From Silene latifolia (taxonomy: Eukaryota; Streptophyta; Magnoliopsida; Caryophyllales; Caryophyllaceae): a stretch of DNA of 64,000 nt. Numbering within the stretch: the stretch's first letter is position 1; each line of letters begins with the position of its first letter. The notes below the pieces were generated by a model. That model ran no database searches. It worked only from the letters and a program-made list of their open reading frames with translations, and was not told the DNA's origin. Shown here in pieces: positions 1-11,762 of the stretch. The position numbers were made by a program, and so were the translations under genes. Location of the stretch: positions 16,669,748-16,733,747 of the forward strand of contig NC_133530.1 in NCBI RefSeq assembly GCF_048544455.1. Direction: 5' to 3'.

Positions 1-345
1 AAAGGCAATCAAATTGGATGAGTTAATCAGCAACACAATCAAGGCATATGAAGAACAAGATGCACTAAAACTGAAGTATGTATGGATAACATTGCAACCA
101 TGTATGGTAGAAGTAATGAAAAAAAAGGTGGCATAGACTACCCAATTCCACATATGCATAAGACAAAACTAGCAGCAGAAGGTTTATTGCCTGAATATCT
201 TGATGCTAACATCGATTTAGTGAAAGAATGCATACAATATGTACAGAATGTTGGTGATCCAAGCACAATAAGTGAATTAGTTAATTCACTAAACAGTTTT
301 GACAGAGAATGCGAGAAAATCAAGCAAGTACCGGTGGCACAGTAA
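1..345 (+). pseudogene. Mariner-like transposase, C-terminal fragment
   Basis: From base 3 one frame reads KAIKLDELISNTIKAYEE followed by VWITLQPCMVEVMKKK, then the reading continues in another frame as GGIDYPIPHMHKTKLAAEG and ends at a stop at 343-345. This matches the tail of plant mariner transposases, where a region after the last catalytic aspartate reads like xDELxxxVxxAFxxL, xFxTLQxCMxExMKxxGGNxYxIPHxxKxxLxxxGxLP. The catalytic DDD/DDE region would lie left of base 1. A single-base shift in the A-rich run near 120-127 separates the two frames, so this copy is probably inactive, although a sequencing indel in the homopolymer is possible. Family recognition is from motif order seen here; no search was run. 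Confidence 0.75.
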
Positions 346-970
346 TGAACCAACAGGGGAATATGAACTGTTGGCACCATTATCAAGCAGTGAAAGTAGT
401 AATGACCCAACATTGGAAAATCCTCGTTGGTAGCATTAGTAGTTGGTTCGTAGATTTATGTGCGGGGGAATGAACAAAGAATTTAACATCAACAATAAGC
501 ACCATTTTGGACTCGTTAGAAGTTATCAAAGACTGGATATGTTATCAAAGTCAATTTTTTGCGCAGATCAAGCAAGAAACAAGCAAATCAAACAATCAAG
601 AAGGTCAAATCAAGAAGATGTTGTGACTTTATTCAGATTTTAATGTAGAACTTTGCAACTCTTTTGTAATATTCAGTCGTTGACACTAATATGGATATGA
701 ACTTCAGAAATGATCAAATGAGTACAATAAGCTTTTGTAAACAAAACTCTTCAATTTTGATGTACATACACAGCCTCATCACTACAAAAGGTGGTGGCAT
801 TGTATATGAACATCAAAAATGATAACCAACCAACTACCCTCAACATTAGATCACTGGGTAGATAAAATAAGATGAAACAGAGTATATACGGCCGAAAAAG
901 TTATCATCACAAGTCCATTAAAAAAAAAAAAACAGTTTAAAAATTAAATACAGGGTAAAAGAAATCAACC

Positions 971-1438
971 TCAAAACGGTTCGTCTTCCTCTGTAGGATC
1001 AAAACCAGGCCAATACTTAGAAAACTCCTTTATAAACCAACTAGTAATAACTGCATTTTTTCGTACAACCTCCGGATCTAATACCAGATCTGAATTAGAA
1101 AGATCATCATTTTTACATGCAACATCAATTGATTGTTCCTTCGCCTTCTCCTCATACTCATATTCCAATAAAACCCCAAACTGAGGCCAGATTCTACAAA
1201 GCTCTTCCATAAACCGCATTCTTTTCTTTAGATATCCATGCTTTTCCAACCACTGCTCAATCCCTTCATCAACGATTGTTTCAGGCACGATTGAGGGACA
1301 TGCAGCAACGTCAGACGATCTTTCATCAACTTCTTCATCTTCCATTCCCATCTCACCCTCATTTAGATAGAAATCTTCATAGATCTTCTCCATTTTACGA
1401 AGATCAATATAACCAGAAAAAGGTTTAGATTTTTCCAT
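971..1438 (-). CDS. Hypothetical acidic protein, 155 aa, antisense inside the mariner element
   Basis: Single-exon ORF from ATG at 1438 to TGA at 971. I do not recognise the family. The protein is acidic and has a repeated motif: RFMEELCRIWPQFG (about residues 75-88) and WFIKEFSKYWPGFD (about 135-148), both of form (R/W)F(M/I)xEx(C/S)(R/K)xWPxF, suggesting a duplicated helix-turn unit. It lies between the transposase end and the right terminus of the mariner element and is read in the opposite direction, with its upstream region (1440-2019) reaching the terminal repeat. It could be a second element-borne gene, a captured host gene, or a host gene beside an unrelated mariner fragment. Length and motif repetition argue against a chance ORF, but there is no evidence of expression. 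Confidence 0.45.
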   Translation of the reverse strand: MEKSKPFSGYIDLRKMEKIYEDFYLNEGEMGMEDEEVDERSSDVAACPSIVPETIVDEGIEQWLEKHGYLKKRMRFMEELCRIWPQFGVLLEYEYEEKAKEQSIDVACKNDDLSNSDLVLDPEVVRKNAVITSWFIKEFSKYWPGFDPTEEDEPF

Positions 1439-1479
1439 TTTTTTTGAAATTAATCAAAGGCGAAGAAATAAATTTGTGA

Positions 1480-1700
1480 ATCACATCCTTTTTTTGATGA
1501 AGATTAAAAGAGGACATGCAAATTTGATGAAGAAATTAAAACATTTCATGATTTGATTTGATGAAGAATCGATCATTTTGATGAAGAAATTAAAGCCGTT
1601 CACATATTTGATGAAGAATCAGATCGTTTTTTTGATCAAGATCAAAAAGGAGATGCAAATTAGATGAAGAATCAGATCAGTGAGCATTTTTGATGAAGAA
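1480..1700. repeat. Degenerate array of TTTGATGAAGA units upstream of the 155-aa ORF
   Basis: The motif TTTGATGAAGA and close variants recur about eight times at irregular 25-45 bp spacing, often followed by AATCAGATC or AATTAAA. The array occupies the presumed 5' leader/promoter of the antisense ORF at 971-1438. It resembles a decayed minisatellite with an imperfect unit of roughly 40-80 bp. Confidence 0.55.
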
Positions 1701-2021
1701 TATGAGAGGATTTGAGAGACGGATGAGAGATAAGGAGGGGATTTGTGAGGCGGATGAGAGAGAATTAGGGTTTCAGGGGGAATGGATCACAATATATGGC
1801 GGGAGCTATTAGGGATTGGGCTGGGTTAATTAGGGGAAGGGATGATTAATGGGCTTGGGTTAGTATATTAATAGGTTGGGTTAGGGATGGTATGGGTTGT
1901 AAATAAATAAAAAAGCAAAGGGTAGAAACGTCATTATTCATGTCCAAAAAAGGCAAATGGGACAGTTATGTGAATAGACAGAAATGGCAAATGGGACATT
2001 TATTGAGAATAGGAGGGAGTA

Positions 2022-2538
2022 CTACAATGCACATTTACACACTAATTTGTGAATAATTTCTCACTAGAGAAACCATGTGAAACTTGTTTATCAAACTAGA
2101 ATCCATTGTAAGTTCAATCATTACAAATCGCTGATTATTTCAATCACTATATTTGTACTCATACTCATTACCAACTTTATATATGCGTTGTTTTAAACAT
2201 GTTTTACACCGATAATAGTCTCAAATGAGAATTTGTTCTCAATATGTATACTACCCTCATGGCCTCATAGAAGACCCGACAATTCCAACAACTCAACAAG
2301 AATCAGCGGCAAATCTTTTACAAAGCAGTTTGAGCTTATTATTTACATACTCGAACAACAATTAATCACAGCGGAAGGAAGATACAAGTAATTTGCACAA
2401 AGTACAGACTTGGGACGGAAATGCATCTGAAATCCAAATTGGAATCGATGACTCTTTACTCTTTTGCCTTCCAAAGTGCCATTGCCGCCAACTTTGTATC
2501 AGGCCTATCAGCTATTATTGCATAATCGTTTTGCATGG
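2022..2538. other. Intergenic, no gene recognised
   Basis: AT-rich DNA between the mariner terminus and the PEX13 stop codon. It includes the 3'-untranslated region of PEX13 on the minus strand. No coding signal or repeat structure was recognised. Confidence 0.5.
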
Positions 2539-5500
2539 CTACTCCCATACATTATCCCACGAGCCAGCCGGGCCACCTTTTGGCCCCTCGATGAATCTCT
2601 GATCCATCTGAGTGTCGGGGCCTGGCAATGGGAGCCCGTTTGGGCCAGTTGGAGGAAGTTTCTTGGATTTTCTCCTTATCCCTAATATTCTCAACACAAA
2701 TCTAGCTAACTCACCGTATAGCATTCCTCCTCGATCAAATAGCTGCATGAAATATAGAACTGTGTTGTCAGAGAATATATTGTAAGGATAATCGAATTCA
2801 TTCGTTTACAAGTCCCATGACTCTGTAAGAAACTGCTTAGTTAATGCAATAAAATAGTAACTTTTAATTTTAATACATGTTGAGGTGAAATGGAACAAAC
2901 AGTCGAGCATTACCTGTAGAAGTGCTGACATGAAAAGGTGAACAGCTTGTGTGTTCTGGTCTACAAGAACTGATATCCGTCCGAAAAAGTTCACCACTCC
3001 TTCCATCTATCATGAAATGATAATAAGCTCGCGGAAATAGTCGATAAAGCATGCTTAACATGAAACATTTCTAAATGCTTATGAAACATTTCTAAATGCT
3101 TCATGGCACCAACATAATTTATGGACAAAATTCATAATATACAGTCTATTAATAATTATAACCAATATGTAGCGATGGGCCACTGGCAACGTGTCAAGAA
3201 GGATTCGGGCTCAGGTCAATATAACGAATTTAAACCCCTCAGCCAGACCAGTTCTAATCAATAAACAGGTTCGGAATATCAACCCTAACCATTACTAAAA
3301 GGGTACGGTTCCAATTGACCCAATACTTACACCAATAGTTCATGCAATGAATTTCAAAAACAACGTTAAATTTACTCCACCAAAAAATTTGGACATCATA
3401 CCACAAAAGTGATAAAGCATGTGGAAGATACTTCTGATGAGAGTTGTGATCAAATCCAAATTATTGTCAATAGACTCAATACATTACAAAGTTGGATGAT
3501 TCCGTACTTCTTGCATTCATATCATACAATGGTAAGCTAGTTGTTACTAGCTTACCATTGCCACGTAAGATTTTCAAGTTACAACATTTTTAAGCTAGAA
3601 ACTACTACAATGGTAAGCTACTAGTGTTGTGGCTTAGATGGGCCCATATGCACAACAACATTTCTGAAAATGCAATTGTACTTCATGCCTATTTCCACGT
3701 GTATTAGTTTAGTTGGCAGATTTTTTTTGTAGGACCATTTGAGCGACTAGCTCCATGGAGCTAGTTGCTCAATTTAAGCTAGTTCAATAGGAGTGCTCCA
3801 ATGGTTAAGCAAGTAGCTTGAAATTTTTTTTATTTGCAAGCAAGTCCTTTTGGGTAACCATTGGAGATGCTTTTATAAGCGCAAAATAATGACTTCAAAT
3901 TTCGAAATATCATATCAGCTTACTAGCCATTCAGGTTGAAATTTACAACATCAACCTCAGCCAATCCACTTGTTAAATACATTCAAGTTGACCCATTTAC
4001 TTACACACGATCTTTGACTAAAGCCCACTTATTTAGGTGCGGTTGTCCAGTTGGGTCAATGGTAAGCTAGTTGCTACTAGCTTACCTTTGCCACATCAAC
4101 TTTTTAAGCCACAACAATTTCAAGCTACAATTTGCTCCAATGGTTAAGCTAATTTACTAGTAGCTTAATTGAACCCACTTAACACGCCCACTATTTTTCT
4201 ATTGGTTACATTTTCTTGTAGGACCATTTGAGCTACTAGCTCAATTTAAGCTAGTTTATGTAGAGTGCTCCAATGATTAAGCAAGTAACTTAAAATCTTT
4301 TTTATTTGCAAGCAAGTCCTTTTAGGTAACCATTGGAGATGCTCTTACAGCTAGGTCTACAAATTGCGCATGCACATGACAATAATGCCGGAGTAACTAA
4401 AAGACTCACATTTCACACGCACTGAAACCCGGATAAAAAAACACGAGTACAGGAATATACATAGTTTCAAGATTTGCACTTACCACACGGAGAAATGAAA
4501 TCCAGAACCCAGGTGGGGAGGCAGGTGGATTGTTTGGATCTTGAGGTCCAAATGGACCACCCATCCCGTAGCCACCCATGGGTCCTCCCATGCCACTATT
4601 GTACATCCCCCCTCCTCCATACATCCCACCGCCACCTACTCCTCCATAAAGACCACCGCCACCATATCCACCTCTATACATCCCACCACCACCTACTCCT
4701 CCATACATCCCGCCTACTCCACCTACTCCGCCATATCCCCCGCCATAAGAATTATACATCCCTGATCCGATCCCTGATCCGTACCCAGTTAAACCTGAAG
4801 TCCCATACCCAGTTAAACCTGAAGTCAAACCTGAACCGTATCCTGCAATAGAGGGTGGTGGTCATTCTATAAGCACCTAAAATACAGCAAAATGAAAATT
4901 CTGGATCACCGTTCCCACTAAAACAAAAAACAACTACCTCCATAAGTGCTGCTTCCGAGGTTATTCTCCCAGGGCCTTGTTGGGAGAGGCCTGCCAGCAA
5001 CGTTTGTGTTCATATTGTTATTGTTTTGATTAGAAGTTGAGACGATTTCTCCTGGTTTTGCAGTCCCTGAAGATTCCACAACATCGCTTGTAGTGCCAGA
5101 TGACGGGGGTCTAAATGGTGCTGGACCCGATGATGAACCTGTTCTTTCCCAAGGTTTTGGCGGCGGTCCACTACCTGTACAAAACAGTTAAAATCAAAAG
5201 CATGTTATTGTAGTAGACTTTATTGTCATCATGAGTAATACCGGCTCCTTTCCAATTATAAACGTAATCATCTTACACAAGATATCCATGAAATGAAGAC
5301 AGAACTTTACAGCAACGTAAAAAAACTAAGCCCCTAGGAATTTATTTTCTTTTCCAACTTTTGACAGCATGAAGTTGAAAAAAAGTGGAAGCATAGTCAA
5401 TGCTGGACTTTTTTTACCAGAAAGTTCATATAGCTAGTGTTCAACATAAAATTTGTTGTAAAAGGGCATAATTTCCGACAGCGTTATTTTAAAAATGAGT

Positions 5501-6673
5501 ATTTTGCAAAGTATAGTATTTAAAAGGAGTGCTTGGCAAATATGTAATGAATTAGTTAACTTCTCATAATCCCGAGCATTTGTACGACACATCTAACACG
5601 ATCCCATCTACGATAACCCAAGCTCAAGCTCCATAAGAACAGAATTTATTCTTTACATTACACTTATCTCTCCGATTTATATCAAACCTTTACCGCCCGC
5701 CTTCTTCCCAATTACGTACTGATTTAGTTAACTTCCCCAGTCCCAAGCATCTGTATGACACCTAAAACAATCCCATCTACAACAACCCAATCTCAGACCT
5801 CATTTGAACAGCATTTATTCCTTACGTTACACATATTTCCCCAATTCATATCAAACTTTCAACATTCAACCCTCTTCCCAATCACGTAATGACCTAATTA
5901 ACTTCCTCCAATCCCAAGCATTTGGTATGACAGCTAAAACAATCTCATCTACGAAAACCCAATCTGAAACTCCATTTGAACAGCAGTTATTCCTTACGTT
6001 ACACATATTTCTCCGATTTACATCAAACTTTCACCATCCCACCCTCTTCCCAATCACGTAATGAGCTAGTTAACTTCCTCCCAACCCAAGCATCTGTATG
6101 ACACCTAAAACGATCCCAACTACGACAGCCCAAGATCAAGTTCCATACCGACAACAATTATTCTTTTCATTACACTTATTTCTCCGATTTCTATCAATCT
6201 TTCACCACTCAACCCTCTTCCCAAAAAGCATCATGCATCAATCTCTTAACCCTTTACGGCTTTACCCCAAAGCTCAATTGAACAACATTAAACCCACCAA
6301 CTTCGCACTAATCGCCGAATTCACTTCATAAAACTACAAACATTGCAGTAACAGCAAAATATCCGATTATCCGAATCAAGACAATATAATAGCCAAACTT
6401 GCCATACTAAATGAATAATAATCAATCAAACACCTCAATTTCAGAACAAAACAACACTAAAGATAAAAACTTTAGTGAACAGCATCAATTATAACACAAA
6501 AACAGATTGCAATTACATGAACCAAGATCATAAAGTTCCGTAAAGATATCAAAACATAGCCCAAGATAATAATTATTAAATACTCTGCAAGTAAGTAAAG
6601 GAAATGATTGATTTAAATAAAGAAATAAAAGAAGAAAAATACCTGCTTGCTGGGTAGAATTATTAGTAGCCAT
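2539..6673 (-). CDS. PEX13: Peroxin 13 (peroxisomal import docking protein), 5 exons, 307 aa
   Basis: PEX13 is a peroxisomal membrane protein of the docking complex that receives PEX5/PEX7 receptors with cargo. Exons on the minus strand: 6643-6673, 4938-5174, 4484-4842, 2914-3006, 2539-2742; all four introns have GT-AG ends and phases fit (924 nt including stop, 307 residues, close to the ~300 of other plant PEX13s). The N terminus MATNNSTQQAG leads into PKPWERTGSSSGPAPFRPPS and a second PTRPWE motif; residues ~100-190 are Gly/Tyr/Met-rich (repeated GGVGGGGMYGG), the low-complexity domain typical of plant PEX13. The C-terminal half has GFWISFLRVMEGVVNFFGR, DQNTQAVHLFMSALLQLFDR and ARFVLRILG, the conserved membrane region; the end is GGPAGSWDNVWE. 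Plant PEX13 lacks the yeast SH3 domain, and none is seen. No lesion was found. The coding start is supported by the conserved second-exon junction. Confidence 0.95.
3527..3873 (+). mobile_element. MITE-like inverted-repeat element, copy A (PEX13 intron 3)
   Basis: About 345 bp beginning CAATGGTAAGCTAG and ending GTAACCATTGGAGATGC. The same sequence, inverted, occurs at 56624-56979 and a shorter relative at 4057-4344. It contains several short palindromes, for example AGCTCCATGGAGCT and GCTAGTTGTTACTAGC. It has no coding capacity. It lies in intron 3 of PEX13 in the reverse transcriptional orientation. Confidence 0.75.
4057..4344 (+). mobile_element. MITE-like inverted-repeat element, copy B (PEX13 intron 3)
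   Basis: Shorter relative of the element at 3527-3873: the same start (CAATGGTAAGCTAGTTG), the internal TAGGACCATTTGAGC block and the same end (CCATTGGAGATGCTC). Its middle differs and is shorter. Two members within 0.5 kb of one intron suggest a preferred landing zone or local duplication with divergence. Confidence 0.7.
5548..6226. repeat. Tandem array of four ~172-bp units inside PEX13 intron 1
   Basis: Four head-to-tail units begin near 5548, 5721, 5890 and 6062. Each runs from TTAGTTAACTTC(C) through a block like CCCAAGCATCTGTATGACA, then CGATCCCATCTACGA, ACAGCAGTTATTCCTTACG and TCCGATTTACATCAAACTTT, and closes with CCCTCTTCCCAATCACGTAA. Units are visibly diverged from each other (many substitutions, few indels). 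The array fills about half of intron 1. The monomer length is in the range of plant satellite monomers. Confidence 0.8.
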
Positions 6674-7000
6674 AGGTGGAAGAAAGATGGAGAAATCGTA
6701 AATAATTCAGTAATTAATTGATGTGTTCAAAATTTACATTGGGACTTTCTGGTGTTCTGGATCGTCTTTTCTTTGTTTTTTGGATTGTGTTGTGTTCTAT
6801 GTCAGCCGCGTAAATAATTCTACATTTCTACGAGTGTTCAGTTGAGAAATTCTACGGGTACCCGTTTTGTTATTCGAATAAATGTGACGGAATTCGGGCC
6901 GAGTAAGTGCCTCAAAACTTGATAATATCTAGTCCCTCTCATCCAAACCAAATGTTATACGAGTATTTGACTTTATTACACTTCTCGATACGTGTTTTGC
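6674..7000 (-). promoter_or_regulatory. PEX13 5' leader and promoter region
   Basis: Sequence immediately upstream of the PEX13 start codon. No clear TATA box was picked. Its importance here is that 6648-6950 is present a second time, in the same orientation, at about 55227-55530, which defines the minimum conserved block of this promoter. Confidence 0.5.
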
Positions 7001-9260
7001 AACGTGAATATCTTTAGTTATACATTTTTAAAAATTACAAAAACTTGATATTCTTATAGCATTCATGACGATAAATCAAACAAGATATCGCATGACTATG
7101 TTTTTCTTATACATTATTAATAATACCAAAGATTCTCTACAATTATGAATAGTACCAAAAAGTCAAATGTAACCTTTGGTTTGGATACTATTCACATCAG
7201 TTGTTATTCATGTTGAAAAAGTATTGTTTATCATCGATAATTTGAATGAATCATATCATATATTATATTAAAGAAGAAACCGTTTGCCACGTGTCAAAAC
7301 TACAAAGAAATGGCCACGTGTCATCTTATTATGTATGGGCTGCCAAATCAAAGATTTCAAAAGATCAATGTTCCAGTTTTAATGCTTTTAGACTTTCTAT
7401 CACCTACTTCCTCCGTCCCAGTGATATATTACTTGCTTTATTTCTCCCTCGCAAAATAAAGAAAGTGTAAACTGTAAACATATCTCCGCAACAGAGAGAG
7501 TAAATTTTTAGCGAGCATATCCACTAAGCGATAGATCAGAGCATAGCAATTATCGTGCTTGCTTAGCTTGCCATGTGCACTTATTAGAAGCTATTCATTT
7601 TGTAAGGTAACATTTGATCAAATAGACAAATACGATTAGAATACATTATTTGGTATTTGTTAAAATTAGAAACTAATATGAAAGTGAGAAAATTTCATGA
7701 AACAATTTCTAATGTTGTGAAATAGATTGTTATATAACAATAAACCATAGTCAGATTTTCAAACAAAACCGTCTTTTGAAAAAAATTATCATAAGACGTA
7801 CCCATATAACCAGATAATTAATATTGATTAAATTAGTTGGTTTCGCATAGTATTATTATTTTTTTGTATTGCACTATTCAATATCTCTTGAAATGTACAA
7901 GAGCATACTCTTATATGATATCGTTAATTGTAACAACTTTTTTGCTTTTTAAAAATATAATTTTAGTTTTTTAAATTAAATTTTAATTTCCTTTTTTCTA
8001 AAAAAATTATATAATTTTATTAGTCGAGTTTATATTTTCTTAAGATTATTGCAACTATATGAATGATTAAACATAAATCATTATTTAAAATTTATTTCTT
8101 GAAAAGGATTTTGTTTTTTAGTCTCTTTGTTCATTTACAAGTAATTTATAATTGCATTTTGTATTTAGTATTTTATTTTTTGGTAAATCGACATAAGCGA
8201 TGGATCTTTTGTGTGCGTTAGTGTTATTTTAATTTATTACCGTAGTAAAAAGTGTAGTAAAAGTTTGTACGCAAATTCTCATTTGTAACGGACATATGCG
8301 TCGCAACCTTGCGAATGGTCAAATATTACCCAAATGGGGAGATAAGACAAAAGCAAATTGCCTAGAGAGTAGCATTCTATTTTGTCTGATCTACCCATAT
8401 GAGTAGTATTTGACCCGTCGCAAGCTTGTGACGGATATACCCGTCACAAGGAAGACTAATTGAAGTTTGTATTGTATTTGTATCAATTTTTTTTGTAATT
8501 TGTTGTTATTTATTGTAATGTAAATTGCTGTAATTTGTTGTTATTTATTGTAATATAAATTATTCATAAATAGTTAATTCGTTAAATTATTCATAAATAT
8601 TTACGTATAAATTATAAATGTAATCATTTACGTACAAAACATCAACAATGACAGTTATTTGTTAATTACATCCTAAATTTTTCTGTGGGTCCCGCATTTA
8701 ATGGTTTAAAAGAAAAAAGAAAAAAAATTGGATTTGGTGATGTGGACGCACAGAATTGCTCTAAATGTTTCTGTATTTATAAAGATAAGATTTTCACGAA
8801 CTTGACTCCTTTTTGAGTTTAACCATGAATCCCTTAATTTTCAATTGGCTTTTGCGAAAGAAAAATTTGATTGGATTGCCATTTTCATTTGGTTTTAACG
8901 TTGATGGGAAGTTAGGACTCATTATTAAAGACGTCTAATAACTTGCCCTGCGCTTATCGGCGAATGATTTTTATTTTAATTTGTCTTTGACATAGAAGGT
9001 TAGCGCTCTTGTGTGCACGACAAGAGCAATTTCATTCAATGAATGAGACTTATACTTTTGAAACTCTCCGTTAAATGTTTTTGAAAATTTGGATTTTTGA
9101 TTTATACAATGATTTACATTTCGACCTGGTTATGTCGGAAAATTTTATTTGAAACTTTTGAAAAAAAAAAAAAAAAAAAAAACAAAAGAACCTACGATAA
9201 GTAACCTTTTAATGTTTTGGTTGCCGATTTCAAAAGGTCCAATTTTACTTTTATAACCTT
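7001..9260. other. AT-rich intergenic DNA
   Basis: No supportable gene. It holds a MITE at about 8277-8457, an A-run near 9163-9182 and remnants near 8930-9260 that lead into the polypurine-like tract before an LTR. A few short ORFs here are AT-rich chance frames. Confidence 0.5.
8277..8457. mobile_element. MITE with imperfect long terminal inverted repeats (GTGACGGATAT type)
   Basis: The left side TTCTCATTTGTAACGGACAT...GTCGCAACCTTGCGAATGG is matched in inverted orientation by CCCGTCGCAAGCTTGTGACGGATATACCCGTCACAAGGAAG on the right, giving arms of about 70 bp. Related fold-back elements with the core CCGTCACAA lie at 19107-19285 and 23727-23927, so this is a small family. It has no coding capacity. 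Confidence 0.65.
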
Positions 9261-9274
9261 TCATTTCTACTTTC

Positions 9275-9629
9275 AAGTTTCGAGGACGAAACTTTTTAAA
9301 AGATGGGGTGATTGTAACACCCGCGAATTTCTCATTTCGACAATTAAAATTTATTTAACCGTTTAATTGATTTATTTTATATTTTTAAATTATTTAATTT
9401 AATTAATTCATTTTAAAACATAATTTTTATTAAGGCTATAATTTTAAGGCTTAATTTATATAAAAATAAATATTTTGTCGGATAGTATTAATAGGGATAA
9501 TAATAGTAATTTTCCGTCTTAAATTATAAGTGTATTTCCGTCTAGCAAGATCGTTGCATTTCTATTATAAAGCTGTTTCTTTTCGGACCAACCTGATTCC
9601 GACGACACACTCTCTTACCCTCTAACATA

Positions 9630-9668
<39 letters not shown>

Positions 9669-11570
9669 GTCTACCGTCCCCACCCCCCTAACTTCACTTC
9701 CCCTTCTTTGTTTTCACGCAGCAAAGCAACAACAACAATGGAACAATCCCCATTTTCATCACGACCTTAAAACCTCAGATCCCGCCTCCATTCTCAACCA
9801 AATTCGATAAATTTTACACCAATAACTTCCTCATCTCGTCCTCCTCCTCTGTATGTAAGAAAGAGCCGGACTTTCTTCGTGTTTCTTTTCGCCCGTCTTT
9901 CAAAGGATGCGGCTTTCGAGCTTTTCTGTGCCATTTTTGGGTTTAAGATCATCCTTGGGCGATTCCTTGGACTTTCAGCGATCAAAAACAGGTAACGGTG
10001 ATAGGTTACTCGACAAAATGTCATATTTTGCCTTTTTAATCGGTTTTATACTCTTATTTATCGTAAAGTTTGGTTCTTTATGTCCTTCTCATATGTGTGT
10101 TAGAATATGTGGATTTAGTGATCGTTTTTCCTAGCTTGTTTCTTCGAAATCGGGTATGGAGGGTTGTTTTCGAATGTATTACCAGTTCGTTGAATGAAAA
10201 TCAACGAACTTAAAAAGCTTAGTTGAGATGGTACACCACTACTACACCTTATTAAAAAGCATAGCTTAATAGAAAAGTCTATGTTAGTTCAGTGAGCGAG
10301 AGTCAGTGGACCATCAAACAAATAAGAAAGAATGTGAATTAATCAATTATGTGATACGGAGGATTCTAATATGTCAGTAATGTGGAGCGGGATGATATTT
10401 GGTATTTTGGTGACTGAAATCTCCGTCTTATAAACGACCTGTTTTTACATGGTAATTTCTAGTAAGTGTGGTGTAATTCGGTTGTTGTCATTCAAGAATT
10501 AGTTGTGTTTAATTTCCGTCTTAATCTCGCCTTAAAAGTTGTCTTAAAATGGTTTGAAGTGGACTCTTTGTATGTCGTCCTTGGAGCCGTGAAAGACGAT
10601 TTTTGTGCTGAAATTGGACTGTTTTAAGACAGGAACGTGGACTGTTTTGGGGACGGTATTATGCAGTTTGTGGGACTGTTTCTGAATTAGTTTTGCAGGT
10701 ACTTCGGGGCAGTTTGGGACGGATAAAATGGTGTCTTTGGGACTGTGTGGGGTGTAAGAGTGACTGATGTGGGATGGGTTTACTGTGTTTTTTTTGGGAC
10801 TGTTTTAATGTGTCGAGCAAACTGTTTGTGGTCTGATGAGGGATTGTTTTAGGACTGTTTTGAGGACAGTCGAGTACGGTTTTGGTGGCCTGTTTTGGAC
10901 GGGTTTTCGGGTGATAAGAATCCAAGTTGTAGATGGTCACAAGCGAGCCTCTTGAAACCTTGAAAATGGGTTTAATTGGGCAGTTTTCACGGACTGTTTT
11001 GGCGAGTTTCTTGATGCTAAATTGAACCATTTTCTTTGCTTACATCTCAAGTATATGTACATGTTTGGACTGGGTCTTTTGTACGGGTGAAACCCGCCTT
11101 GTTTAGGCTTAGAAAACTTGTCCTAAGACGGTTGTAAGAGGAGGAATTGCTGCGTTTTCATTTGGTAATGCTGCTGCCGTGTTATTGTTGCTGTGCAGGA
11201 GCTGCGGCCAGACCTTGCAGGCCGTGGCTGGGTAGTGCCGGGGGTGCGGCCAGGCTGTGGCTGGGCAGGTGCCGGTCATGGCTAGGCCGTAGCCCCGGTT
11301 GGGTTAATTTTTGTCCGTGAAATATTTTTATTTGGGTTTAATTAATTTGAATTTCCGTCATATGTTTTATGTATCTTAAATTCATTAATTGCCGTTTATT
11401 TATATATTTCTCACATGAATCATAAAAGTGGAACGAAGGGAGTATACGATTTTACAATAATTTGGCCTAAGACCGTTTTATACGAGAATTAGTGTGCATG
11501 CAAACCGTTCATTATCCCTTTTCTTTGTCTTAAACCCTAATGCCTGGAGAGCTTCCACTGATAATGTTTC
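9275..11570 (+). mobile_element. Ty3/gypsy (Tekay-like) polypurine tract plus LTR remnant
   Basis: AAGTTTCGAGGACGAAACTT (9275-9294), followed by AAAAGATGGGGTGAT and then TGTAACACCCGCG at 9315, is the arrangement seen before 3' LTRs of Tekay/Del-type chromoviruses; the same arrangement occurs with intact LTRs at 53496-53534 in this window. The LTR-like sequence runs rightwards without a recognisable end and is interrupted by the hairpin element at 11571. It contains an (ATT)n run, a CT-rich leader-like stretch (9670-9870) and many GGGACTGTTTT motifs (10620-10860). No coding remnant was recognised. The extent is approximate. Confidence 0.5.
9627..9668. repeat. (ATT)n microsatellite
   Basis: About thirteen perfect ATT units inside the LTR-like sequence. 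Confidence 0.9.
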
Positions 11571-11762
11571 TGATAAATTCAACGTGCCTGGGCCGCACCC
11601 AAACGGAGGAGAGAGAGTCCACAACGTAGGGCCCAAGAGGGTTCCACTCTAAAACCAATTGGCAATAGAGGGAGTAACCCCTTGCCTTATAAAGTGATAA
11701 TTCCTCTCCTCTTTTATCAATATGGGACAATCCTCACATGTGGGACTTTGGGTTTCTTTACA
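11571..11762 (+). repeat. Left LTR of the hairpin element
   Basis: 192 bp, starting TGATAAATTC and ending TTTCTTTACA directly before the primer-binding site. Nearly identical in sequence to 14020-14213 apart from scattered changes near the start. Confidence 0.85.

Larger units (their letters stand above)
1..2019 (+). mobile_element. Mariner-like element (plant MLE, Vulmar/Stowaway group), right portion, cut by window edge
   Basis: The left end contains the C-terminal coding region of a plant mariner transposase. The right end at 1930-2019 shows the subterminal repeats and terminus typical of plant mariner/Stowaway elements: GGCAAATGGGACA occurs twice (about 1950 and 1986), and the sequence closes with GGAGGGAG followed by TA at 2020-2021, the expected TA target dinucleotide. 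The left terminus lies outside the window, so the element cannot be closed. Between transposase and right terminus lies about 1.6 kb with an antisense ORF at 971-1438. The group assignment is from family knowledge; the link between left and right parts as one element is inference. Confidence 0.7.

Noticed and set aside
4474-4851. His-rich open frame on + (125 codons) over PEX13
   Set aside because: It is the complement of the Gly/Tyr-rich coding exon 3 of PEX13; the His/Ser repeats are the shadow of the Gly-rich repeats.
9794-10134. Short overlapping frames in the LTR-like region
   Set aside because: Located in an LTR-like leader, open on both strands, without recognisable domain.
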